A DNA stretch of 64,000 nucleotides from Prevotella sp. (GCA_017449025.1 JAFSKJ010000013.1:1-64000); one strand, 5' to 3'. Positions 35,782 to 44,106 are shown, counted from the stretch's first letter. Program-made: numbers and translations. The notes: a model not told the origin generated them from the letters alone.

Positions 35782-35785
35782 TAAT

Positions 35786-36940
35786 ATGGGACATAATACT
35801 AATTCTTTGAAACTCGTATATGTCACTCCAGCGCTCTATATGGCCGGTGGAGTGGAGCGCGTATTGACATTGAAGGCAAACTATTTTGCAGAGCATTTCG
35901 GCTACGATATTACCATAATCTTGACTGAGGGAAAGGGAAAGCCACTGTTCTACCCCCTTTCTGAGAAGATTCACATAATCAATTTAGACATCAACTTCGA
36001 AGAGCTTTGGACATGTTCGTTCCTGAAGAAAATATTTGTTTATTTGAAGAAGCAGCGGAGATTCAAGAAACAGCTCACTGAAGAGTTAATGCGCCTGCGT
36101 CCAGATATAACTGTCAGCCTGCTTCGCCGTGAGATAAATTTTATTAATGACATCAAAGATGGAAGCAGAAAGATAGGCGAGCTGCATATCAACAGGGCTA
36201 ACTATCGCAATTTCGATGCTGAAGGTGCTGGACTGTTGAAAAGGTCGTTTGCAAGGCTATGGTCGGACCGTCTGCTGTCGCATTTAAAGAGATTGGACAG
36301 ACTGGTTGTGCTAACAGAGAAAGATCGCGAAGCGTGGACAGAACTTGACAATGTTGTGTCCATACCTGATCCCCTGTCTTTCTTCCCAAAATCATTCAGC
36401 CCGTTAACCCAAAAACGTGTTATCGCTGTAGCTCGGTATTCTCATGAAAAAGGCATTGATTTGTTGTTAAAAGCATGGGCTATTGCAGAAAAAAAGACCG
36501 GAGAGTGGCGATTGGATGTCTTTGGTGATGGAGACAGAACGCCATACGAACAGATGATTGATGAACTGGAGATAGACAGGAGCCGATGCCAGTTACATGG
36601 CAGGACAAATAATGTTGAGCAAGAATATTTGTCGAGTAGTCTATTTGTGCTCAGCTCTCGTTTTGAAGGATTTGGTATGGTAATAACAGAGGCAATGGCA
36701 TGTGGATTGCCTGTAGTCTCTTTTGATTGTCCATGGGGGCCTCGCTCCATAATAACAGATGGCATTGATGGCATATTAGTTGAGAACGGGAATGTAAAAG
36801 CATTGGCTAATAGTATAGCTTGTTTGATAAACGATGATGCACATCTTAAATCAATGGCAATAGCAGGAATGAAGAATGTTCAACGCTTCAGCATTGAACA
36901 AATAGCTGAACGTTGGAAAGCTGTGTTTGAACAGAACTAA
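35786..36940 (+). CDS. GT4 family glycosyltransferase
   Basis: 384 residues from ATG at 35786; an earlier in-frame ATG (35762) would overlap the upstream gene. GT-B fold: VYVTPALYMAGGVERVL at the N-terminus, VIAVARYSHEKGIDLLLKAW, LDVFGDGDRTPYEQ and the EX7E donor motif in SSRFEGFGMVITEAM. Similar to enzymes that add galactose or N-acetylgalactosamine to lipid-linked glycans, but the sugar is not certain. From about 36360 the base composition becomes noticeably AT-rich. Pairs with the GT4 gene before it. Confidence 0.9.
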   Translation: MGHNTNSLKLVYVTPALYMAGGVERVLTLKANYFAEHFGYDITIILTEGKGKPLFYPLSEKIHIINLDINFEELWTCSFLKKIFVYLKKQRRFKKQLTEELMRLRPDITVSLLRREINFINDIKDGSRKIGELHINRANYRNFDAEGAGLLKRSFARLWSDRLLSHLKRLDRLVVLTEKDREAWTELDNVVSIPDPLSFFPKSFSPLTQKRVIAVARYSHEKGIDLLLKAWAIAEKKTGEWRLDVFGDGDRTPYEQMIDELEIDRSRCQLHGRTNNVEQEYLSSSLFVLSSRFEGFGMVITEAMACGLPVVSFDCPWGPRSIITDGIDGILVENGNVKALANSIACLINDDAHLKSMAIAGMKNVQRFSIEQIAERWKAVFEQN

Positions 36941-36946
36941 CGGCAC

Positions 36947-37957
36947 TTATATTTCAAAAGAACTCTTGGCAGGAAGCTTTTTTTCAAGCATTTGCTTTAT
37001 TTGATTGACAACGAAAATAAAATCTTCTTCAGTGCATAGTGATGTGTCATTCAAACAAATCGATGCTATATCGGTGTTATTAAGACATTTCTCTATGTCA
37101 GACATGTTGTGTCTTCCTGTTATGTGAACGGTTGCAAACTTTCTTTTCTTGGGGAAGAACATATTGCTTGCAAATTGCCAATAGCGGAACAAGTATGGAT
37201 TTGCAATGACATCTTCCCTAAAACGGGTACAGCTGGAATACAGGAAATCCGGCTCCTTCTCCCATACTTCGTCGAATGTGGATTTTAAAAACGCCTGTTC
37301 TGTGTGGAAGTTTGAAAAACCTACAAAGAGTCTTTGCTTTATTAAGATGCTGGACATGATTAGCCCCTTTAGCCCTAAATGAAGGCCAAACCATCGTTTG
37401 GGTGATTTGCATACTGTTTCCCATCTGTTAAAATGAGCATTGACAATACCAAGGTCTGCAAGCATTGACATATATATACTGAATCTCTCAGTATGGGTAT
37501 AAATAGGCACGTTTAAGCACGTCTCTTTATTGAAGTCGCAGGGAAGGCCATCCTTAAAAAAGTAGTCTGGTAGAGTTGGATTGTTTAAAAATATGTCATC
37601 GTTGAAATAGACAAAATGCTCCGACAGTCCTTTAATCCGGTGAAAATGCAGCTCAATAGAACACGAATTAAAAGTTGGCAAGATTTCTTTTGGCATATAG
37701 TCTTCATGCTTGACAAGAACCAGTTTAGGATTGTCCCTGTTTATCCATTTGGGAAATGTGCCGTTGGTCACCAGATACACTTTATTGACCCAAGGAGCAT
37801 ACTTTTCTACAGCCCGAAACCAATATTGGAAAATGTTCATGTCCCTAAAACGCCCTTTCCCCTTGTCTCCTTTGGCATTCTTGTACAGTTCATACTGCTT
37901 CTGCCATTCTGGATCGGAAGAATCAAGCCAAGTTACTACAAAATCTATTTTTTCCAT
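36947..37957 (-). CDS. Stealth family sugar-phosphate transferase
   Basis: 336 residues starting at ATG 37957. The four conserved Stealth regions are visible: CR1 IDFVVTWLDSSDPEW (near the N-terminus), CR2 RDMNIFQYWFRAVEKYAPWV then VYLVTNGTFPKW and FVYFNDDIFL (about 38-135), CR3 (about 165-270) and CR4 ICLNDTSLCTEEDF near the end. Stealth proteins transfer hexose-1-phosphate to build phosphodiester-linked capsule or LPS polymers. It overlaps the end of the GT2 gene upstream by 13 nt. AT-rich. In this context it may link repeat units of the surface glycan. Confidence 0.9.
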   Translation of the reverse strand: MEKIDFVVTWLDSSDPEWQKQYELYKNAKGDKGKGRFRDMNIFQYWFRAVEKYAPWVNKVYLVTNGTFPKWINRDNPKLVLVKHEDYMPKEILPTFNSCSIELHFHRIKGLSEHFVYFNDDIFLNNPTLPDYFFKDGLPCDFNKETCLNVPIYTHTERFSIYMSMLADLGIVNAHFNRWETVCKSPKRWFGLHLGLKGLIMSSILIKQRLFVGFSNFHTEQAFLKSTFDEVWEKEPDFLYSSCTRFREDVIANPYLFRYWQFASNMFFPKKRKFATVHITGRHNMSDIEKCLNNTDIASICLNDTSLCTEEDFIFVVNQIKQMLEKKLPAKSSFEI

Positions 37958-38955
37958 ATTTTCCAAACTTTCTTAAAAACAATTAGACTATATATATAAT
38001 AAAGCTCAATATAGAGATAGGGTAAATACTTGAGCATGAAGGATGTCAGTTTCTGGTTAACACCATGGGTGAAATAAAGCTGGGGAGCTTCGTATTTCAA
38101 AATATCAATTACAATTTTCCTGTCTTTTCTTTTATTTATACTATATATTGTGTGATAAACAAGAGCTTTAAACGACGTATATACGTCTTCTTCCAACTTA
38201 AATAACACATCAGGAGAAAGACCCATTATCTGTCTTAAATTCCAAGTGCTGGCCATTGCGACTGAATAACTTCTCGACTTGTTAACAGTAAACCTTGTTG
38301 TCGCTGCTCCTGGACGATTCAACCTGTATACATATAACACTCTTGACGCTTTTATGCATCGCCGGGCTTTCAGATAGCATTTGTGTGTAAATGGAACATC
38401 CTGATAGTTGATACCCCGAATAAAACTAATGTGATTATCCAAAAGGAATTCCCTTCTGTAAAGCGTTCGCCACACATAGCACTGGCGCGGATTCAAATCT
38501 TCTAAAAAGAATTGCTGGCCGGTTTTCTCTTGTATGGAAAACTCCGGTTGAACCACTCCTGTGAAAGAAGGCATGTCATTGTTTTCAATCACGACGAAGT
38601 CGGCAACAACAAGGTCGGCCTTCCTCTCCAATGCTTTTTCCAACAATGGCTTAAGGCTGTTCTCTATCAGCAGGTCATCGGAGTCTGGCATAAGGATATA
38701 CTCTCCTTTTGCTTTGGCTATTCCGTTGTTGCGGGCTACGGACAGACTTTGATTCTCTTGATTGATAACAGTCACGTTGTTGTGTTGCTCTATTATGTCG
38801 GCAATCACCTCCATGCTACGGTCTACAGTGCCATCGTTGACAATAATCAACTCAAAGCGATTATCATCCAGTCCCTGCTTGAAGACACTCTGCACGCACG
38901 CACGGATGTATTTTTCTACTTGGTAGACAGGAATGATAATGCTTAAGTCTGTCAT
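37945..38955 (-). CDS. GT2 glycosyltransferase
   Basis: 336 residues from ATG 38955. A TTG at 39003 is upstream of the expected transcription start and is rejected. GT-A start: LSIIIPVYQVEKYIRACVQS, IVNDGTVDRSMEVI, LSVARNNGIAKAKGEYILMP followed by DSDD (metal/nucleotide site). C-terminal 130 residues are helical (IYSINKRKDRKIVIDILKY). Typical of capsule, LPS and exopolysaccharide clusters. Overlaps the Stealth gene. Low GC. Confidence 0.88.
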   Translation of the reverse strand: MTDLSIIIPVYQVEKYIRACVQSVFKQGLDDNRFELIIVNDGTVDRSMEVIADIIEQHNNVTVINQENQSLSVARNNGIAKAKGEYILMPDSDDLLIENSLKPLLEKALERKADLVVADFVVIENNDMPSFTGVVQPEFSIQEKTGQQFFLEDLNPRQCYVWRTLYRREFLLDNHISFIRGINYQDVPFTHKCYLKARRCIKASRVLYVYRLNRPGAATTRFTVNKSRSYSVAMASTWNLRQIMGLSPDVLFKLEEDVYTSFKALVYHTIYSINKRKDRKIVIDILKYEAPQLYFTHGVNQKLTSFMLKYLPYLYIELYYIYSLIVFKKVWKIWKK

Positions 38956-38972
38956 GTTGGCTATTTTACGGG

Positions 38973-39004
38973 CAAAGATACGACATTTACTCGAAAGCTC
39001 CAAA
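38973..39004 (-). promoter_or_regulatory. Promoter of the GT2-Stealth operon
   Basis: On the minus strand: TTTG (39004-39001), 20 nt, TATCTTTG (38980-38973). Full consensus; leader is only about 10-15 nt. Confidence 0.75.
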
Positions 39005-39038
39005 TTTTTATCTTTCTTTTTGCAAAAATCAATAAAAA

Positions 39039-39124
39039 CCTACTAAACCTACCACACCTACTAAACCTACCACACCTACTAAACCTACCACACCTACTAA
39101 ACCTACTAAACCTACCACACCTAC
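39039..39124. repeat. 18-nt tandem array CCTACTAAACCTACCACA
   Basis: About four to five units of 18 nt (two alternating nonamers, CCTACTAAA and CCTACCACA) run without spacers. Not a CRISPR. It lies between the GT2 promoter and the LRR gene's 3' end, outside any gene. Confidence 0.9.
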
Positions 39125-39133
39125 AGAAGCAAA

Positions 39134-39160
39134 GTCCTGGTGAGCAACGCTCACCAGGAC
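39134..39160 (-). terminator. 12-bp perfect hairpin after the LRR gene
   Basis: GTCCTGGTGAGC (39134-39145) pairs with GCTCACCAGGAC (39149-39160) over 12 bp, with a 3-nt loop. It lies 30 nt downstream of the LRR stop. Only a short T-rich run follows on the minus strand, so efficiency is uncertain. Confidence 0.65.
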
Positions 39161-39189
39161 AAGATACAAGATAAGAGGAAGATGGTCGC

Positions 39190-40731
39190 TTATTTAATCA
39201 CAACCTTCTTACCATTATTAATAAATATACCCTTTGTGGTTGGAGTGCCTTGCAACTGCTGACCGTCAAGCATGTACCAATGGCCTGCACTCATATCATC
39301 GCACATCAGGCTCTCAATACCAGAGTCTATGCCGTCATAGCGAATACTTTTGTCATTCTGAATGGCCAATACAGCCCATCCTTTTGCCGTTGCAGCAGCA
39401 ACCTGCTCCTTCGTGATGACGTTCCCCTCAGTGCTGTCGTCCAGACTTACCGCGACAAGGCGCCCGGCATTCGTCCTCGTTGGCAGACTCTCTACAAATT
39501 TCCCCATTTCTGTTTCATTGATTCCATTAATGCAGCAATTAATCTCACTCAGTTCCGTGCAGCCCGACACGTTGAGTGATTGTAGCTGATTGCCATAGCA
39601 CAATAAAGTCTTCAGTTTCGTGAGGTTTGATACATCTAAAGACTTCAATGAGAGATTACGACAATACAATGTGGTCAGCTCCGTGAAAAACTCTATACCC
39701 TTCAAGTCTACAATACTCTTCCAATAGACATCCAAGGAAGTAATTTCTCCAATCTCCGCTGCCGTCAGCACACCATCGGCACCATAGCCGTTGATGTTCG
39801 CAGCATCTAAGAGCCAGTTGCGGAAGTTCTCGTCGGGGAAGTTTGTGGCGTCAATGGCAATGCTTGCAGAAGGATCCACGCCCTCGTAGTCTTGAAGTTT
39901 GTCATTTGAGTCAAGGTATTTGACTTTCCAACCCTTTGCCTTGGCGATGGCCACCTGCTCCTTCGTCATCTCGTTGCCATCCTTTATCTCTGAGTTACTA
40001 TCATGATAAATCCATATCTCACCATCGATCGTGGGTAGACTATTCACCAACATGTCCATACCTGCTCCGTTAATCTTGTTGTCATAACATTCAACATACT
40101 TGAGTTCCGCATTGTTTGAGAAATCAAGAGATGTCAGCTGATTTCCTTGACATATCAGTTGTTTCAACTTCAGGTTCTTAGTCAAGTCAAGCGATGTCAA
40201 CTGTTCCGTCTCATAACACCAGAGTATCTCAAGCTCTGGCAGCATTGAAACGTCAATTGAAGTCAACGTGCCACGCCAAATGCTCAATTCCTTCAGCTTC
40301 GTGTTTTTGGAAAAGTCAATCACAGATAGGTCTTGGTTTCCACACTGCAGGCGCTCAAGTTCTGTCAGCATGCTGATGTCAATGGTTTTCAACGGACACG
40401 TTGTTATGTAAAGAAATGTCAGCTTCGTGTTTTTCGATAGGTCGAGCGTTGAGATATCGTTATTGCCGCACCTCAATGACTCCAATGCCGTGAAATGTTC
40501 AATACCCGTCAGATCCTTGATGCCCTTATTAGCGACATATATTTCCTTCACGTCCGCAATCTCCGTAGTCGTCAGCTTGCCGTCGGCACCGTAGCCGTTG
40601 ATGTTCGCAGCATCTAAGAGCCAGTTGCGGAAGTTCTCGTCGGGGAAGTTTGTGGCGTTGATGGCTACCTGAGCCTGTGCAGACAAAGCCATGGCTGTGA
40701 GCACAATCAAAAGTGTAAAATACTTCTTCAT
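39190..40731 (-). CDS. Secreted leucine-rich repeat protein
   Basis: 513 residues with a signal peptide ending SAQAQ (residue 21). Two blocks each start INATNFPDENFRNWLLDA or IDATNFPDENFRNWLLDA and then GYGADG and a series of LRR units (LTSLDLTKNLKLKQL-type) typical of BspA/internalin-like surface proteins. The C-terminus (HWYMLDGQQLQGTPTTKG, then IFINNGKKVVIK) matches the short tail domain common on Prevotella secreted proteins, probably used for cell-surface sorting. The role is likely adhesion or ligand binding. The repeated start blocks are almost identical in DNA, see the findings. Nothing else is co-directional close by. Confidence 0.88.
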   Translation of the reverse strand: MKKYFTLLIVLTAMALSAQAQVAINATNFPDENFRNWLLDAANINGYGADGKLTTTEIADVKEIYVANKGIKDLTGIEHFTALESLRCGNNDISTLDLSKNTKLTFLYITTCPLKTIDISMLTELERLQCGNQDLSVIDFSKNTKLKELSIWRGTLTSIDVSMLPELEILWCYETEQLTSLDLTKNLKLKQLICQGNQLTSLDFSNNAELKYVECYDNKINGAGMDMLVNSLPTIDGEIWIYHDSNSEIKDGNEMTKEQVAIAKAKGWKVKYLDSNDKLQDYEGVDPSASIAIDATNFPDENFRNWLLDAANINGYGADGVLTAAEIGEITSLDVYWKSIVDLKGIEFFTELTTLYCRNLSLKSLDVSNLTKLKTLLCYGNQLQSLNVSGCTELSEINCCINGINETEMGKFVESLPTRTNAGRLVAVSLDDSTEGNVITKEQVAAATAKGWAVLAIQNDKSIRYDGIDSGIESLMCDDMSAGHWYMLDGQQLQGTPTTKGIFINNGKKVVIK

Positions 40732-40770
40732 AAATTTGTTGTTTTAATGGTTTCTGATTATTCCTGAATG

Positions 40771-40778
40771 CAAAGGTA
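40771..40778 (-). promoter_or_regulatory. -7 box of the LRR gene
   Basis: TACCTTTG on the minus strand, about 40 nt before the start codon. No -33 match at the expected spacing. Confidence 0.5.
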
Positions 40779-40880
40779 GCAAATAAAACGTTAAGACGTG
40801 TTACCCCCCCCTAAAAAATGTTAATCAACCGCATTTTGTATGAAACACACTGAATATTTCCATGCTGAGTGCGTTTGAAA

Positions 40881-40973
40881 GACGCTGAAAGTGTCTACTC
40901 TCAGTATGCCGCAGTGTCCAAACCTACGGACAGCTGGTGGCTGCTGAAAGCACTCTAAAGGAGTGCCCCAGCA
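40881..40973. repeat. Diverged direct repeat, copy 1 of 2
   Basis: Starts GACGCTGAAAGTGTCTAC and ends GTGCCCCAGCA. The second copy (41372-41468) starts AACGCTGAAAGCGTCTAC and ends identically. Both may descend from one mobile palindromic unit. Confidence 0.6.
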
Positions 40974-41168
40974 GAGGATATGGCGACTCGTTCATATCTT
41001 CAGATTTCTGCTGTGCTTCCATTTGCTGAGATGTATTGTAGGGAAATACCACTCTCCCGCATTGCAGTACCATCGGCGCATGGTGCGTCCCGTGAGTGAA
41101 GAAAGGATGGTATTGACAGGTAGCGTTAGCCTTGCTTCGCTCCCGTCTATAACATTTTTTTTAAAAAA

Positions 41169-41299
41169 AGGGTGTCAGGGTGACAGAACAGCCTGCCACA
41201 AAGCGTTTGCACCCTGTCTGAGGGTGACAGAGGGTGACAGGAGGGTGACAGGTATGACAATGGTCTTTACGCTCTAAGTGCCACTCAGTTTCCGTAAAG
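41169..41299. repeat. Composite GGGTGACAG plus TAAGTGCC element
   Basis: Diverged direct copy of 80-210: the 9-nt unit GGGTGACAG is repeated, then CTAAGTGCC..TTTCCGTAAAG follows in the same order. So the two dispersed families are parts of one element. Confidence 0.75.
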
Positions 41300-41371
41300 T
41301 CAATCGGCCACGCCTGACGGGCTGTGTCCTCATGTATGACACTATATGATTATCCGCTTTCGTACCACCAA

Positions 41372-41468
41372 AACGCTGAAAGCGTCTACGCTCGGTAACC
41401 GCAGCATCCGAAGGACCTGCGGGCAGACAGTGACCGCCGGAACGCACTAAAGAAAGAGTGCCCCAGCA
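41372..41468. repeat. Diverged direct repeat, copy 2 of 2
   Basis: Second copy of the element at 40881-40973. It starts AACGCTGAAAGCGTCTAC and ends GTGCCCCAGCA, with several small indels in the middle. Confidence 0.6.
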
Positions 41469-41515
41469 CATCGGAAGGGCTTGGGGGTGCTGTGCACACC
41501 GCGGTTATTGAGCGC

Positions 41516-41584
41516 TGACGCTTTCAGCGTCATCCGGGGGTGCTTTGCACCGCCCGACATTGAGAGGTGACCGCTTTGCGGTCA
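41516..41584. repeat. Cluster of three short hairpins with TTT-type loops
   Basis: TGACGCT-ttc-AGCGTCA (41516-41532), GGTGC-ttt-GCACC (41539-41551) and TGACCGC-ttt-GCGGTCA (41568-41584). Three different stems with the same loop style within 70 nt, just past the end of the methyltransferase gene, so they may jointly terminate its transcript. Confidence 0.65.
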
Positions 41585-41592
41585 TACTGAAG

Positions 41593-41609
41593 TTCAACCG
41601 CACAGCACG
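41593..41609. repeat. 17-nt motif shared with 48023-48039
   Basis: TTCAACCGCACAGCACG occurs identically at 41593-41609 and 48023-48039, both at the edge of repeat-rich spacers. Both copies are followed by AT-rich DNA. Possible boundary sequence of a repeat unit. Confidence 0.6.
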
Positions 41610-41618
41610 AAAATAACT

Positions 41619-42437
41619 TTATAAGTAATTAATTTTTTCACTATCCAGCTTGTCAGACAAGATATAGAACGCAGAGGTGGTGAAGTAATTGCGGATATAT
41701 GGCAGACTCGACAACAATGGCCATAGCCGTCGGGCTGACAAATTGAATTTCTGCTTGTAGTGAGGATTAACAAGCCACAATGTGCGGTCAGCGATTCTAT
41801 AACCAGTCGACATTGCCAGTTTGTCAAACTGCTCGATTGTCATCCTTGCCTGTTTTATAAGCATCAATTCATCTATCTGTTCACGGCTTGCTCCGCTTCT
41901 ATAGAGCAAGCCCTTGTAAATGCAGTTGGGAAGCAGGTGGATAAATGGAAGCCTTGAGGCGAAGCCGACACTTATCTGCTGATGACCGCCAAACGGATTA
42001 TGCCATGCGGGGAAACCGAAGAAAACGATACCGTCACGTTTGAGGAAACCATGGATATGCATAAAGAAACTGTACTTTTCCGAAGGTTGTATGTGCTCTA
42101 TTACATCATGGACCAGTATCACGTCAAAACGTTCGGAAACCATCTTGGGACAGGGGTAGCTCATGAAATCGCTGAGGATGAACTGCCCTTCCTTTCCTGA
42201 TTCACGGAAGAACATTATTGCTTGCCTGATTCGCTCGGGGTCTTTATCTATGCCTGTCACCTTGCAACCTAAACAGGCAAAGGGCAGGAGGTTGCCGCCC
42301 TCGCCGCAACCAATCTCCAACACGGTGGTGTGTGAGTCTATTGCGACGAATGGGCGGACATAACTGATGTAGTAATCATTTGAAGTGTTTGACTGCTCCC
42401 GGAAATACAGGAAACGGTCATGATGACGTGATTGCAT
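41619..42437 (-). CDS. Class I SAM-dependent methyltransferase
   Basis: 272 residues from ATG 42437 (the upstream TTG at 42461 is less likely). SAM motif I is VLEIGCGEGGNLLPF, with the acidic residue of strand 2 in VTGIDKDPERI and motif-III-like DVILVHDVIEHIQP. This is the UbiE/COQ5-like or Methyltransf_23 pattern. The C-terminal half (GGHQQISVGFASRLPFIHLL, AMSTGYRIADRTLWLVNPHY) is common in methyltransferases of glycan clusters. The acceptor is unknown. It follows the S74 gene by 24 nt on the same transcript. Confidence 0.88.
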   Translation of the reverse strand: MQSRHHDRFLYFREQSNTSNDYYISYVRPFVAIDSHTTVLEIGCGEGGNLLPFACLGCKVTGIDKDPERIRQAIMFFRESGKEGQFILSDFMSYPCPKMVSERFDVILVHDVIEHIQPSEKYSFFMHIHGFLKRDGIVFFGFPAWHNPFGGHQQISVGFASRLPFIHLLPNCIYKGLLYRSGASREQIDELMLIKQARMTIEQFDKLAMSTGYRIADRTLWLVNPHYKQKFNLSARRLWPLLSSLPYIRNYFTTSAFYILSDKLDSEKINYL

Positions 42438-42461
42438 AACGATAACAAACCTTATGCGCAA

Positions 42462-43457
42462 CTATTTCAACACCAATCTCCTATCGCCACAAGTACTTAC
42501 CTGCTGGCGGTTATCACCTTTGACACGAATACCCTGCAAGTTGAACGACTGCTGGACATCCCCACTGTTAGAGCCTATTGCATCACTGGAGGTAGTATCA
42601 GATTTGCTGATAGATAATCTTGAATAATCAGAACCTTTTATTTTATCCAACTCCTGTTTCAATTCCTGAATAGAACGAATAAGAATGGGAACCAACTCAA
42701 TATAGTTTACGCCAAGGTAACCGTCCTGCCTCTCCTTTACCAAATTGGGATAAATCGCCTGTAATTCCTGAGCGGACAAACCGTAGTGTCTGTCTGTGTA
42801 AAGCTCTTCATCTTCCCTTTTCACTTTTGTCTTTATCGTGTCCTTTTCCGCATCAGGAATGTAATTAATCTCTTTGAAGTTATACTCAATTACATTCATC
42901 CTCTGTATGTTCTCCAACGTTGTACTACCATCTTCGATGTCTGTCATGTTGATTATATTTTCTTTCAGGCGGTCATCTGAAGAGCTGACAACGTTTGTTG
43001 CATATAGAGTTCCATCCACCATTGTCGTACCATCGAAATAGCCAGCGTAACGACCAGGAATATAAATGCCCATCTGAGTGTTTAACGACCCAACAATGGC
43101 ACTCCCATTATTACTACCGAACAATATTCCATAAACACCATAGTTGTAACCAGAAGTACAGTTGCCTCCTAATCCATAAAGGCCGAAAGTACGACCATAA
43201 TTCAAAATAGAGCTTGACATAGCAGTCGCACTAACTCCAACATTGAAACCACTATTTATAGTAGAATTGGAAAGTGTAGCCATGTTATAGCCATAGTAGT
43301 CCGTATAGGTTGAAGGAGTTACCATAAGATAAGCATATGGATTCTCCGCTGAAGTTTTAATACTGACGTTACCTGAATTATTTGTAAAAACAGTCAATTG
43401 GGCAAACAGGAAAACAGGTGTTAACATTAACAGCATGGTAAAAAAAAGCTTTTTCAT
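42462..43457 (-). CDS. Secreted S74 self-cleaving (tail-fibre type) protein
   Basis: 331 residues from ATG 43457, signal peptide MKKLFFTMLLMLTPVFLFAQ. The stem (about 22-155) has short beta motifs such as GLYGLGGN and GYNYGVYGI. The intramolecular chaperone of peptidase family S74 starts at SDDRLKENI: predicted cut between Ser160 and Asp161, with Lys165 completing the dyad. It continues RHYGLSAQELQAIYPNLV and VNYIELVPILIRSIQEL (coiled-coil trimeriser). These domains make trimeric fibres in phages; in Bacteroidetes they occur on secreted stalk proteins. The end (FNLQGIRVKGDNRQQVSTC, RRLVLK) resembles the tail domain for surface sorting. Confidence 0.85.
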   Translation of the reverse strand: MKKLFFTMLLMLTPVFLFAQLTVFTNNSGNVSIKTSAENPYAYLMVTPSTYTDYYGYNMATLSNSTINSGFNVGVSATAMSSSILNYGRTFGLYGLGGNCTSGYNYGVYGILFGSNNGSAIVGSLNTQMGIYIPGRYAGYFDGTTMVDGTLYATNVVSSSDDRLKENIINMTDIEDGSTTLENIQRMNVIEYNFKEINYIPDAEKDTIKTKVKREDEELYTDRHYGLSAQELQAIYPNLVKERQDGYLGVNYIELVPILIRSIQELKQELDKIKGSDYSRLSISKSDTTSSDAIGSNSGDVQQSFNLQGIRVKGDNRQQVSTCGDRRLVLK

Positions 43458-43535
43458 AATCATCTCATTTTTTATGGATTATTATTTAGAGAGGGCGCAT
43501 GGAGCGCGCCGGTCTCCGTGGATTAGTTAATTGTT

Positions 43536-43895
43536 TTACAGGCTTATGAAGCCATAATAATAATAGGTGTCGGCTACGAAGCGGATTTCAAAGTCGCCTA
43601 TGAGTGCTGTGGGCAGCACTATGATTGTTGTGCCAGCAGGGATGAAGAGGGTGTAGACCACAACGCCATCCTCGTCGAGAAGCTGCAACACAACATCATC
43701 AGAGAATCCCGGAAGAGTGAGGACATGGCCGTTCTGGGTGATAACCAAAGGTAATGTCGGAGACTTGGTACTCCCACCAACAATAGGAAGCTCCTTTACG
43801 ATTTCAAGGGTAATGTCATTGGGCGTCTGGGCAGAGACGGCATTACCAAACATTCCACCGACCAACACCATTAATACAAATAATAGCTTTTTCAT
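43536..43895 (-). CDS. Small secreted DUF3244-like protein
   Basis: 119 residues, signal peptide ending AVSAQ (residue 22). The remainder is a single beta-sandwich (LPLVITQNGHVLTLPG, VVLQLLDEDGVVVYTLF, TTIIVLPTALIGDFEIRF) ending in YYYYGFI, similar to the DUF3244 family of Bacteroides and Prevotella. In those genomes it often lies next to TPR-HTH regulators, as here (divergent, 321 nt apart). Function unknown. First gene of the S74-methyltransferase operon. It may serve as the surface signal read by the regulator; that is an inference. Confidence 0.7.
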   Translation of the reverse strand: MKKLLFVLMVLVGGMFGNAVSAQTPNDITLEIVKELPIVGGSTKSPTLPLVITQNGHVLTLPGFSDDVVLQLLDEDGVVVYTLFIPAGTTIIVLPTALIGDFEIRFVADTYYYYGFISL

Positions 43896-43952
43896 CTTCT
43901 TTTAAAGTTTAAAAGTTCAACTTAGATTTTTTTACATCGCGATTGTCGGCTG

Positions 43953-43985
43953 CAAATTTAGCAGTAAAAAACGGTTATTGGCAAA
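43953..43985 (-). promoter_or_regulatory. Promoter of the DUF3244-S74-methyltransferase operon
   Basis: Minus strand: TTTG (43985-43982), 21 nt, TAAATTTG (43960-43953). Leader about 50 nt. Confidence 0.65.
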
Positions 43986-44074
43986 GAAAACTGGCAAGAA
44001 ACAGCTTACAAAAACTTACAAAAGCAGTTGAAAGTTATTGTAAGTGAGGAAAATGATTAAAAAGAGCTAAGATA

Positions 44075-44106
44075 TTTGGCTGAGAAGGGAGGGTTTAGTA
44101 TCTTTG
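44075..44106 (+). promoter_or_regulatory. Promoter of the TPR-HTH regulator
   Basis: TTTG (44075-44078), 20 nt, TATCTTTG (44099-44106). Perfect consensus. The transcription start is expected around 44112. Confidence 0.75.

Larger units (their letters stand above)
40732..41618. other. 887-nt repeat-rich non-coding spacer
   Basis: Contains the LRR -7 box, two diverged copies of a 93-97-nt element (40881-40973 and 41372-41468), the GGGTGACAG element (41169-41299), and a run of small hairpins (41516-41584). Open frames here are translations of repeats and no convincing gene is seen. Such spacers are likely the product of several repeat insertions. Confidence 0.75.

Noticed and set aside
39039-39124. 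CRISPR-like array
   Set aside because: Units are contiguous with no unique spacers, the unit is only 18 nt, and no cas genes are near.
40963-41277. Plus-strand open frame in the repeat spacer
   Set aside because: It is made of two unrelated repeat elements; no start signal, no domain.
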